DNA of 7,186 nt from Myxococcales bacterium. Lineage in GTDB: Bacteria > Myxococcota > Polyangia > Fen-1088. Made by a program: the position numbers and the translations under genes. Shown here piece by piece: positions 1 to 6,300 of the stretch. The notes beneath the pieces were generated by a model. It was given only the letters and a program-made list of their open reading frames with translations. It had not been told where the DNA came from and ran no database searches. The stretch is from contig PMBY01000296.1 of NCBI GenBank assembly GCA_003153875.1, forward strand, positions 1-7,186, written 5' to 3'. The first letter of the stretch is position 1. Each line of letters opens with the position of its first letter.

Positions 1-3000
1 CGTGGGCGGCAAGTCAACCGGGTTCACACACCCCGAGAGGTCGAAGATCGTGAACTCCAGCGCCTTCTCCTGCGGCGAAAGCGCGGTGCGGGTGGCGCAG
101 CAGCCGGGGAATACGTTGCCTGCGCTGGTGTCTGGATCTCCCGGGAATCCCGTGGATGCGGAATCGCTCACATGCAGGGCGGTGTAGACGAACTTCCCGC
201 ACTGAGCGGATTCGGCAGCGCCGATGGGCGTGTTGAAGGAGAAGTAGTGTGTGTATTTCGCCGCTGCACCTGTGACGCCCGCGTCCGCAGGCGGCACGCC
301 CGCGTCTGTGTTCACGGGTTCGAAAATCCATCGCTGCGAGGGTGGTTTGATTTGATCGATGGCGGTGAGCTTCACTGCGCTTGACAATGTCAGGTGTCCG
401 GGGTTTGCAGTTGCGCCGACATTGAACAGCCAGCTAGCAAACGCGATGCCCTTGGGGAATGATTGATCGATGAGGGTGTCTCTTGCAGACGATCCGATTA
501 CGTCGGTGCCCGTGTTCCAGGTGGCCACTTCCTGTCCGAAGACCGAAGGGTAGCCGGTGAAGGATTTGATCCACGCCCAGTGATAGTGCTCGGCGAATAC
601 GCGTCCACCGGCGTTGACGTAGTTCTTCAGCAGAGTGACCGCAGTCGGGTTCGGTATGAAGCCCAGGCCCCCGGAAGAAGCGGGGTCGACTTGGGCGCCA
701 CCACAGTTGAGCAGAATGACGTCGTACTTGTTCAAATTGTTCGGATCGTTCCAGAGAGTCGTCGTTGCGTCGGGGAGTGTTCCTGTGATTCCCGATATCT
801 GGTTGCAAGTGTCGGAGCTCTTGGACTGATTGTACAGGCGGACCGAACCCGTGGTGCTGCCGGGCAGGGTGAATTCAGACGCGTCGACACCTATCCGGCG
901 AAGCAAGCAGTGCAGGCGCTCGTCGGTGGTAGGCGTATTATTGGTATTTTGAGCGTGCCCCGCCGTTATGGCGATCTTGGGAATACTGGCGTACTGCCCA
1001 TTGTTGTCCCCATCGTGGATATTCCTGGGCAGGCGCAACAGGGTCACCGGCTTGGTCTCCGTAATCGGATTGTCCCCACACTTGTTGGTGAGCATCGACT
1101 TGGGGATCGTGATCTGGCGGCGCCACTTGCCGAGTTGCATGACCAGCGGGAAATCCACGCCCCAGGGCACGTTGTTGAGCACAAAGTGCCCATTGGCATC
1201 GGTCAGCGCCGAGGCGATCGGTTGGCCTGATACCTGGCCGTCGCAGGTCGAACAGGTCACCCCCGTGGGGATCGGGTCCAACGCCGCATTGGGAATGGAC
1301 ACAATCACATTGTAAAGCTGGTTGTAGCCCGCGGGGTCGTACACTGTACCGCTGATGCTGGTGGTGGCCGTGCCGCTGCAGCGTACGCGATTCAGGCACA
1401 GTCCGCCGCAGGGTTCGCAAACATTGGGCGTCACGGCCCCGCAGGGTGTTCCGTTCGCGCAGGTCGCTGCACAGCTCAGCGTCCCGCCGCACGCGTCCCC
1501 AACATCGCCGCAGTACTGCTGGACACCGCTGGCATTGGTGCAACTGACCTTCTGGCAGCCCGGTCCACCCACGCACACGTTGTTGCCGCCACACACCCAG
1601 CCGCTGCCAGCAGCCGAGCAATCCGTGCCGCACGCGAGCGAGTTGCCGCAGCCGTCGCCCACGGTTCCGCAATACTGGCCACCTGAGGCCGGGTTGCAGG
1701 TGAGCGAGGTGCACACGCCTGGCGGTCCCTTGCACATGTTGTTCTGGCAGACCCAGCCGGTCTTCGGGCAGGTGACTGCGCAAGCGAGTGAGTTGCCGCA
1801 GCCGTCGCCGATGTCGCCGCAGTAGTGGTCGCCACTGGCGGTCGCGCAGGTCAGCGCCGTGCAGTTAGCATCAGGCCCCGCCTTGCACAGGTGGTCCTGG
1901 CAGGTCCATCCGGCCTTGGTGCAGGTGCTCCCGCAGTCCAGCGAGTGGCCGCATCCGTCACCGACGGCTCCGCAATACTGGTCGCCATTTGGGGTGGTGC
2001 AGGCCAGAGGCGTGCAAACGCCTACGTCGCCCTTGCACAGATGGTTCTGGCAGGTCCACCCCGACTTGGCGCAGGTGCTCGCGCAGGCCAGCGAGTTGCC
2101 ACAGCCATCGCCGATGGTTCCGCAGTACTGGTCACCGTTCGCGGTGGTGCAGGTGGCTGCCACGCAGCCCGAGGTGGGCCCAGCCTTGCACAAACCGCTT
2201 GCGCAGACCCACCCTGCCTTGGGACAGGTCGCATTGCACTCCAGCGTCCCGCCGCAGCCGTTTCCGATTGACCCGCAGTAGCTGTCCACGCTCGAGGCCG
2301 CACAGGTCAGCGGCTGGCAGGTTGAGCCGCCCACGCACACGCTCTTGCTGCCGCACACCCAGCCAGGGCCAGCAGCCGAGCAGTCCGAGCTGCACACGAT
2401 CGAGTGACCGCAACCGTCGCCGATGGTTCCGCAGTATTGGCCGCCGGAAGCCGGCTTGCAGGCGACAGGCGTGCAAACCGCGGGCCCTCCCTTGCACAAA
2501 TGGTTATCGCAGGTCCACCCGGTCTTGCTGCAAGTGCTCCCGCAGTCCAGCGAATGACCACAGCCGTCGCCGATGGTTCCGCAGTACTGGTCGCCACTCG
2601 CGGTCGTGCAGGTCAGCGGCGTGCAGAACGGCGGCTCGCCTTTGCACAGGTTGCCCTCGCAGGTCCAGCCGGTCTTGCTGCAAGTCGTTCCGCAGTCCGC
2701 CGAGTTGCCGCAGCCGTCGCCAATGGCTCCGCAGTACTGGTCGTTGTTCGCGGTGGTGCAGGCTAGCGGCGTGCAGTTGGCGCCCGGCCCGGCCTTGCAC
2801 AGGTGATCTTTGCACTCCCATCCGCTCTTCGTGCAAGTGGCTGCACATTCCACCGAGTTGCCGCAGCCGTCGCCGATGGTTCCGCAGTACTGGTCTCCCG
2901 ACGTGGTGGTGCAGGTTCTCGACACGCAGCCGGAACCCTGTCCGGCCTTGCACAGGCCGTCAACACACACCCAGCCCGCCTTGGGACAGGTGGAGCCGCA

Positions 3001-4626
3001 ATCGAGCGTCCCGCCACAGCCATCCCCGATGGCCCCGCAATAGTTGTCCCCGCTCGGTGCCACACAGGCCAGGGGCGGGCAGTTTGGGTCACCTTTGCAG
3101 ATGTTGTTACTGCACAACCAGCCTGCCTTGGGGCAGGTCGTTCCGCAATCGAGTGTGCCGCCGCACTTGTCTCCGATGGTGCCACAGTAGTGGTCCCCGT
3201 TCGGCGCATCACAGGTTGTTGGAGTGCAAACCCCCGGTCCCCCCTTGCAGATGTGGTCGTCGCCGCAGGTCCATCCTGCCGGGCAATCGGCCCCGCAATC
3301 GAGTGTCCCCCCGCACCCGTTGCCCACGGTTCCACAGTATCGATCCCCGCTGGACGTCGTGCAGCTCAGGGGGACACAGAAAGGCTGCACCCCCTTGCAG
3401 ATGTGGTCGTCTGCGCAAGTCCAGCCGGCCGGACAGTCGGCCCCACAATCCAGCGACCCACCGCAATTGTCTCCCACAATCCCGCAGTAGTGATTGTTGC
3501 CGGCAGCTTCACACGTGATCTTGGTGCATACCACAGGCGGCCCGATGCATAAATGATCCTGACATACCCATCCGGCCTGGGGACAATCGGTGGGACAGTT
3601 CAGCGTGCCCCCGCAGCCGTCCCCCACGGCGCTACAGTACCGTCCCCCGCCGACGGTGTCGCACGTCACCGGCGTGCAAGCCGGTGGCCCGCCGATACAG
3701 ACATTCTTTTCGCAGGTCCATCCCGCGGGACAGTCAGCCCCGCAATCGAGTGTCCCCCCGCAGCCGTCCCCGATGGTCCCACAGTAGTGATCCCCGCTGT
3801 CGGTCTTGCAAGTCGCCAAGGTGCACACGGGCGGCGTCGCCTTGCATGTGTTGTGGTCGCAGGTCCAACCCGCGGGGCAGTCGTCTCCGCATTCGAGCGT
3901 TCCGCCGCAGCCGTTGCCAATGGTCCCGCAGTAGTGGTCGCCGCTCAATGCCACGCAGGTCAGCGCCGGGCACACCTTGGATGAGCCCACACAAACGCTG
4001 TCGACGCAATCCCATCCGGCGGGACAGTCGGCTCCGCAGTCGAGCGTATGGCCGCAGCCGTCCCCGATCTTCCCACAGTAGTGGTCTCCTGACGTCGCCA
4101 GGCAGGTCTGCGCCTGGCACACGCTGGGATCGCCCTGGCAGATGTGGTCCAAGCCACAGGTCCACCCGGCCTGCGGACAAACCCTGCAGTCGAGCGTCCC
4201 GCCGCAGCCGTCCCCAATCGCGCCGCAATAGGACCCACCCGTGAAGGTGCACGCCGCGAGGCAGTTGGTCCCTTTGCAGACGTGGTTGTTGCACTCTTGG
4301 CCGGCGGGACAGTCGCCACAATGCAAGGTCTGGCCGCAATTGTCCTCGACCTCTCCGCAGTACTGGGTGGTTCCTGCGGTGCAAGCGAGCGCCGTACAGA
4401 TACCACCGTCGCTGGTGCGCGGTTCAGCCAGAACCAGAATCGCGGTCTCAGGAGCCGACGCCCCTGCCTCGGGCGACCCTATTCCCGCCGGAGCGTCACT
4501 CGATGCGCTCACTTTGTTGTCGACGCTGCAACCGGCGGTCCACGCCAGAACACAGACTGCCCACGCCTGAACAGAAAGTTTCGCCTGACGGCACATCTGG
4601 CCGCTGATCGATTTGTCACGCCTCAT
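1..4626 (-). CDS. Giant Cys-rich repeat lipoprotein with carboxypeptidase-regulatory-like and amidotransferase-like domains (3' end cut by window edge)
   Basis: The frame starts at ATG 4626 and stays open for 1542 codons to base 1. The start is supported by AGGAGAG four bases upstream; the next in-frame ATG (4596) has no such site. Residues 1-33 form an export signal: basic N-region, hydrophobic stretch to about residue 31, then TAGC with Cys33 as a probable lipid attachment site (Thr at -3 is not ideal). A spacer follows to residue 76. Residues 77-1083 are 20 tandem 8-Cys repeats. Residues about 1090-1176 (ISGTVYDPAG, then LTDANGHFVLNNVPWG) match a carboxypeptidase regulatory-like beta-sandwich; no peptidase catalytic domain is present. 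Residues about 1215-1530 (YDVILLNCGG, NAGGRVFAEHYHWAW, EKALEFTIFDL) resemble an amidotransferase/ThuA-like fold. I recall this same C-terminal pair from Myxococcota secreted proteins, where EKALEF lies near the end, so little is probably missing. Role unknown; likely a surface stalk with a binding or enzymatic head. Confidence 0.9.
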   Translation of the reverse strand, partial: MRRDKSISGQMCRQAKLSVQAWAVCVLAWTAGCSVDNKVSASSDAPAGIGSPEAGASAPETAILVLAEPRTSDGGICTALACTAGTTQYCGEVEDNCGQTLHCGDCPAGQECNNHVCKGTNCLAACTFTGGSYCGAIGDGCGGTLDCRVCPQAGWTCGLDHICQGDPSVCQAQTCLATSGDHYCGKIGDGCGHTLDCGADCPAGWDCVDSVCVGSSKVCPALTCVALSGDHYCGTIGNGCGGTLECGDDCPAGWTCDHNTCKATPPVCTLATCKTDSGDHYCGTIGDGCGGTLDCGADCPAGWTCEKNVCIGGPPACTPVTCDTVGGGRYCSAVGDGCGGTLNCPTDCPQAGWVCQDHLCIGPPVVCTKITCEAAGNNHYCGIVGDNCGGSLDCGADCPAGWTCADDHICKGVQPFCVPLSCTTSSGDRYCGTVGNGCGGTLDCGADCPAGWTCGDDHICKGGPGVCTPTTCDAPNGDHYCGTIGDKCGGTLDCGTTCPKAGWLCSNNICKGDPNCPPLACVAPSGDNYCGAIGDGCGGTLDCGSTCPKAGWVCVDGLCKAGQGSGCVSRTCTTTSGDQYCGTIGDGCGNSVECAATCTKSGWECKDHLCKAGPGANCTPLACTTANNDQYCGAIGDGCGNSADCGTTCSKTGWTCEGNLCKGEPPFCTPLTCTTASGDQYCGTIGDGCGHSLDCGSTCSKTGWTCDNHLCKGGPAVCTPVACKPASGGQYCGTIGDGCGHSIVCSSDCSAAGPGWVCGSKSVCVGGSTCQPLTCAASSVDSYCGSIGNGCGGTLECNATCPKAGWVCASGLCKAGPTSGCVAATCTTANGDQYCGTIGDGCGNSLACASTCAKSGWTCQNHLCKGDVGVCTPLACTTPNGDQYCGAVGDGCGHSLDCGSTCTKAGWTCQDHLCKAGPDANCTALTCATASGDHYCGDIGDGCGNSLACAVTCPKTGWVCQNNMCKGPPGVCTSLTCNPASGGQYCGTVGDGCGNSLACGTDCSAAGSGWVCGGNNVCVGGPGCQKVSCTNASGVQQYCGDVGDACGGTLSCAATCANGTPCGAVTPNVCEPCGGLCLNRVRCSGTATTSISGTVYDPAGYNQLYNVIVSIPNAALDPIPTGVTCSTCDGQVSGQPIASALTDANGHFVLNNVPWGVDFPLVMQLGKWRRQITIPKSMLTNKCGDNPITETKPVTLLRLPRNIHDGDNNGQYASIPKIAITAGHAQNTNNTPTTDERLHCLLRRIGVDASEFTLPGSTTGSVRLYNQSKSSDTCNQISGITGTLPDATTTLWNDPNNLNKYDVILLNCGGAQVDPASSGGLGFIPNPTAVTLLKNYVNAGGRVFAEHYHWAWIKSFTGYPSVFGQEVATWNTGTDVIGSSARDTLIDQSFPKGIAFASWLFNVGATANPGHLTLSSAVKLTAIDQIKPPSQRWIFEPVNTDAGVPPADAGVTGAAAKYTHYFSFNTPIGAAESAQCGKFVYTALHVSDSASTGFPGDPDTSAGNVFPGCCATRTALSPQEKALEFTIFDLSGCVNPVDLPPT
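1531..2292 (-). repeat. Super-repeat copy B (repeats R15-R19)
   Basis: This second 762-base block (residues 779-1032) lies directly downstream of copy A in the gene. R15 (CPKAGWVCASGLCKAG, then SGC) mirrors R10. R19 (DCSAAGSGWVCG, then VCVGG) mirrors R14. R13 and R18 are both followed by PASGGQYCG. R17 is the weakest match: its KAGPDANC linker looks more like that of R11, so some shuffling or gene conversion probably occurred after the duplication. Confidence 0.75.
2293..3054 (-). repeat. Super-repeat copy A (repeats R10-R14)
   Basis: This five-unit block of 762 bases (residues 525-778) precedes copy B. R10 (CPKAGWVCVDGLCKAG, then SGC) corresponds to R15. R14 has an unusual insertion, DCSAAGPGWVCG followed by VCVGG, that recurs only in R19. 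Matching anchors in the two copies are 759-762 bases apart. The similarity is visible in the DNA as well as the protein, for example around 2326-2385 against 1567-1625. Confidence 0.75.
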
Positions 4627-4630
4627 TCGT

Positions 4631-4637
4631 CTCTCCT
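4631..4637 (-). promoter_or_regulatory. Ribosome binding site of the Cys-rich repeat gene
   Basis: AGGAGAG on the minus strand lies four bases before ATG 4626. It decides this start over the in-frame ATG at 4596, which has no purine-rich site at a suitable distance. Confidence 0.8.
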
Positions 4638-4657
4638 GGTCACTGGTTCCTAGCCTA

Positions 4658-4687
4658 AGCGTACCCGTCATCGGCCGCGTCTTGCAA
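4658..4687 (-). promoter_or_regulatory. Possible sigma70-type promoter of the Cys-rich repeat gene
   Basis: On the minus strand TTGCAA (4687-4682) and TACGCT (4663-4658) are separated by 18 bases. They match 4 of 6 and 3 of 6 consensus positions. Transcription would begin near 4650, giving a leader of about 25 bases that includes the ribosome binding site. The match is weak and placed by eye. Confidence 0.25.
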
Positions 4688-4911
4688 GGAATGAGATGTA
4701 TGAGTGATTGCGCATCATACCGCATACTACACGTGGGCGTCCGTCGGTGCGGATCGCGAGTCGCGTGGGCGGTTGCGACAAGCGTGATGCGGTCTGCGTG
4801 GGCGACTCGCGTGAGCAGTCCGCGGCCCGCCTACCGCGCAACGCACACGCTCACGCTCACGCCCTCGCGAACTGCCTGCCGCGGCCGGGCCTGCCCGGCG
4901 GCCTGCGGTAG

Positions 4912-6063
4912 CTACTGCTGGATGATCGCGCCCCCTGGGCAGCCCTTCAGGATCTGCGCAGACGTATATTTCCCGTTTGTGACGTCGTCGCACCACGATC
5001 CGTAGAGCTGGATGCTCGTGTTGGCCGTGGTGGTGTAGTCCCAACCGTTGGTGTGCGAGGTATCGTGCGGCGCCCTGATGCTGGGATCATTGTTGAACTG
5101 GACGGCCACGTTGGTGGGAACCTGAGGAGCCGTGCCCAGACCGAAGGTGCAGCTAACCACCGAGCCCACGATGTTGGCCAGGGCGGCGGTCAGGGCCTCG
5201 GGCGACGTGGCGGAGTAGTAGCCGCTAGTACCGCCGGCGTCAGCGAGTTGGTTCAGGTTCACGGTTTCGGTACCGACGCCGAGCACGTACACCTTGAACC
5301 CAGCGGCGAAGGCTTGCCCGATGGCGTCTTGCGTTCCCGCTATGTCCGTGGTTTGGCCGCCCCCTCCACCACTGGTGCCGTTGAGACAGTTGGGTTCTCC
5401 GTCCGTGGCCAGCAGGATGTACTTGGGGTTCGGGTCGGTCAGGCCCTTCAAGTAGGTCACAGCGGTGTTGATTGCGAGCCGGGTGGGCGTGTTCCCGCCA
5501 GTCTTGAGCCCGGCGATGTATTGCTGGACAGCCGCGGCTGACCCTGGCGCGACGGGAACCTCCGGCGGGTCGACGCCACATTTCCCGTCCGAGTTGAAGG
5601 TCTCGAGGCCCCAGTTCACGTCAGTCGCTGTGTTGGGATCAGAAAGCACCGCATTGAGGCCGGACACCAGGGTGGTCCAGCGTTGCTGGCAGGTGGTGGA
5701 GCCGGCCGGGCACTCGTTGGCCGAATCCATGGCACGGGTCAAAGAGCCCGTCTTGTCCAGAACCAGCAGCAGATCCGCCGGCTGCTTGTCTAGCGGGGCG
5801 GTCGTGATTCCGCAGTTCCCGCCGTCGGCCGTACTGACCGCGATGCCGGTGTCGGTGCCGGTGTGGGTGCTCGTATTCGATTTGGTGTCCAGACCGAGTT
5901 TGGTATTGGTGTTGCTGCCGCTCCGCCCGCCCGCGCCGGTGAGGCTGCTGCTGCCAGCGATCGGCACGGGACCCCCGCAGGCCAAGAAGGCGGCGGCTAT
6001 CAAAACGGCCGCTCCGTCAAGCCACAACCAACTGGTTCGGCTGAGTAATCGTAGCCTGGTCAT
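4912..6063 (-). CDS. Exported von Willebrand factor type A (vWA) domain lipoprotein
   Basis: A complete 383-residue protein, from ATG 6063 with AAGGAGGT four bases upstream to TAG at 4914-4912. Residues 1-28 are a signal sequence (basic start, hydrophobic LIAAAFLAC); Cys29 is the likely lipid-anchored residue, although FLAC is an imperfect lipobox. Residues about 34-80 are a Ser/Thr/Asn/Gly-rich linker. Residues about 96-300 form the vWA domain. Its metal site reads D103-K-T105-G-S107, with T192 in GGNTPT and D221 in ATDGEPN. Thr105 replaces the first Ser of the usual DxSxS, but all metal-binding positions keep oxygen side chains, so Mg2+ binding is plausible. The tail (about 304-383: SCTFGLG, NGWDY, SIQLYGSWCDD, KGCPGG) carries three Cys and resembles the tail of Myxococcota vWA lipoproteins as I recall them. 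vWA domains usually bind protein ligands; the ligand is unknown. It is co-directional with the Cys-rich gene 285 bases downstream. Confidence 0.92.
   Translation of the reverse strand: MTRLRLLSRTSWLWLDGAAVLIAAAFLACGGPVPIAGSSSLTGAGGRSGSNTNTKLGLDTKSNTSTHTGTDTGIAVSTADGGNCGITTAPLDKQPADLLLVLDKTGSLTRAMDSANECPAGSTTCQQRWTTLVSGLNAVLSDPNTATDVNWGLETFNSDGKCGVDPPEVPVAPGSAAAVQQYIAGLKTGGNTPTRLAINTAVTYLKGLTDPNPKYILLATDGEPNCLNGTSGGGGGQTTDIAGTQDAIGQAFAAGFKVYVLGVGTETVNLNQLADAGGTSGYYSATSPEALTAALANIVGSVVSCTFGLGTAPQVPTNVAVQFNNDPSIRAPHDTSHTNGWDYTTTANTSIQLYGSWCDDVTNGKYTSAQILKGCPGGAIIQQ
5838..5958 (-). repeat. Low-complexity Thr/Ser/Asn/Gly-rich linker in the vWA protein
   Basis: Codons 36-76 encode a low-complexity stretch such as GSNTNTKLG and STHTGTDTG. 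It probably acts as a flexible tether between the lipid anchor and the vWA domain. The DNA has short repeated GGTGTCGGTG-like runs, so its length may vary between strains. Confidence 0.65.
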
Positions 6064-6067
6064 GTTG

Positions 6068-6075
6068 ACCTCCTT
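6068..6075 (-). promoter_or_regulatory. Strong ribosome binding site of the vWA gene
   Basis: AAGGAGGT on the minus strand is a full match to the anti-16S consensus, four bases before ATG 6063. It fixes that start and suggests efficient translation. Confidence 0.85.
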
Positions 6076-6125
6076 GAACTGCGTGCGGTGAATCCCGACA
6101 TCCCCGAAAACCCTGACTCATCCAC

Positions 6126-6150
6126 CCTATACCTATCCGTATAAGGTTAG
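6126..6150 (-). promoter_or_regulatory. AT-rich patch upstream of the vWA gene, possible promoter or operator
   Basis: On the minus strand TATACG (6143-6138) and TATAGG (6131-6126) are two TATAAT-like hexamers in otherwise GC-rich DNA. Neither has a convincing -35 box at 17 bases. TATAC and GTATA also form a short dyad (6128-6132 with 6139-6143). The position, 60-80 bases before the start codon, suits a promoter, but the evidence is compositional only. Confidence 0.25.
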
Positions 6151-6174
6151 GGCATCCAGAAGCCTTCGGCTCTT

Positions 6175-6200
6175 AAAAAAAAAATGGGCCCACCTGCCCC
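6175..6200 (-). terminator. Weak candidate intrinsic terminator for the upstream membrane-protein gene
   Basis: Read on the minus strand, GGGC (6199-6196), a six-base loop and GCCC (6189-6186) form a four-pair GC stem, followed after one base by ten T (6184-6175). The T-run is excellent but the stem is short. It lies about 155 bases beyond the stop codon at 6356. Confidence 0.35.
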
Positions 6201-6249
6201 GACATAAGGGCACCCGTCTCGGATGCCTCGCGCTAGACCCCAGTGATTC

Positions 6250-6289
6250 CAGTTGGTTAGCGACTGATCAGGATCTTACCAACTGTTGG
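6250..6289. repeat. Dyad cluster: 8-base inverted repeat plus an 11-base palindrome
   Basis: CAGTTGGT (6250-6257) and ACCAACTG (6278-6285) are perfect inverted arms around a 20-base spacer. The right arm also lies in the palindrome CCAACTGTTGG (6279-6289). Such a cluster could bind a dimeric regulator or form an RNA hairpin; no regulator is recognised. Confidence 0.5.
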
Positions 6290-6300
6290 GGTCATTTCGT

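Larger units (their letters stand above)
1378..4398 (-). repeat. Array of 20 tandem 8-cysteine protein repeats (44-53 residues each)
   Basis: Twenty copies of a unit with the core YCGxIGDGCGxxLxC, then CPxxGWxC, xxCK and CxPLxC. The Tyr codons of the YCG anchor begin (minus strand) at 4362, 4230, 4080, 3933, 3786, 3639, 3489, 3339, 3189, 3042, 2889, 2736, 2586, 2436, 2280, 2127, 1977, 1824, 1674 and 1515. Spacings are 132 to 159 bases, always multiples of three. Each unit has 8 cysteines, which fits four disulfides in an oxidising compartment (inference). The first unit (R1) is shorter, and the last (R20) is divergent, with GxPCG and EPCGGLC, so both look like caps. Early units favour GGTLDCGADCPAGW; later ones favour SLxC with TCxKxGW. 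Confidence 0.95.
4627..4911. other. Intergenic region between the vWA gene and the Cys-rich repeat gene, with inverted repeats
   Basis: No gene is supported in these 285 bases. Just after the vWA stop codon is a GC hairpin at 4884-4899 (six pairs, loop CCTG) without a T-run on the minus strand, so it is not a standard intrinsic terminator. A perfect 10-base inverted repeat has arms at 4755-4764 and 4802-4811. A second inverted repeat pairs GCGTGAGC (4809-4816) with GCTCACGC at 4849-4856 or, equally, 4855-4862. The possible promoter and ribosome binding site of the downstream gene lie at 4631-4687. Confidence 0.6.

Noticed and set aside
463..1230. Plus-strand open frame of 255 codons
   Set aside because: It is antisense to the well-supported regulatory-like and amidotransferase-like domains, and its translation shows no recognisable fold or motif.
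1099..1360. Active carboxypeptidase
   Set aside because: Only the regulatory-like beta-sandwich is present; no zinc-peptidase catalytic motif is seen.
938..1783. Minus-strand open frame of 281 codons in a different frame
   Set aside because: It overlaps the real minus-strand frame; the translation is Arg/Gln/Leu-rich without domain features.
1989..3518. Plus-strand open frame of 509 codons
   Set aside because: It is antisense to the Cys-rich repeat array. Its Arg/Ser/Cys-rich translation repeats with the same period, and the opposite frame has an export signal, a ribosome binding site and conserved Cys motifs. It is open only because the repeated GC-rich DNA lacks stops.
3734..4384. Minus-strand open frame of 216 codons in a different frame
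   Set aside because: It is an Arg-rich shadow of repeats R1-R5 produced by the GC-rich repeat; it has no ribosome binding site or family resemblance.
1378..4398. CRISPR array or noncoding satellite
   Set aside because: The repeat period is 132-159 bases, always a multiple of three, there are no unique spacers, and the units are diverged but keep protein motifs.
1378..4398. EGF-like, trypsin-inhibitor-like or disintegrin repeats
   Set aside because: The Cys count is similar, but the spacing (YCG-x4-GCG-x4-C and onward) does not fit those families by eye, so I left the repeat unnamed.
4613..5005. Plus-strand open frame of 130 codons across the intergenic gap
   Set aside because: It overlaps the ends of both minus-strand genes, has no ribosome binding site that I can see, and its composition looks random.
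5465..6091. Plus-strand open frame of 208 codons
   Set aside because: It is antisense to the complete vWA gene, which has a perfect ribosome binding site and metal-site motifs.
6151..6184. Plus-strand hairpin AAGCCTTCGGCT next to the A-run as a terminator
   Set aside because: On the plus strand the hairpin is followed by A rather than T, and on the minus strand the T-run comes before the hairpin, so neither orientation works.
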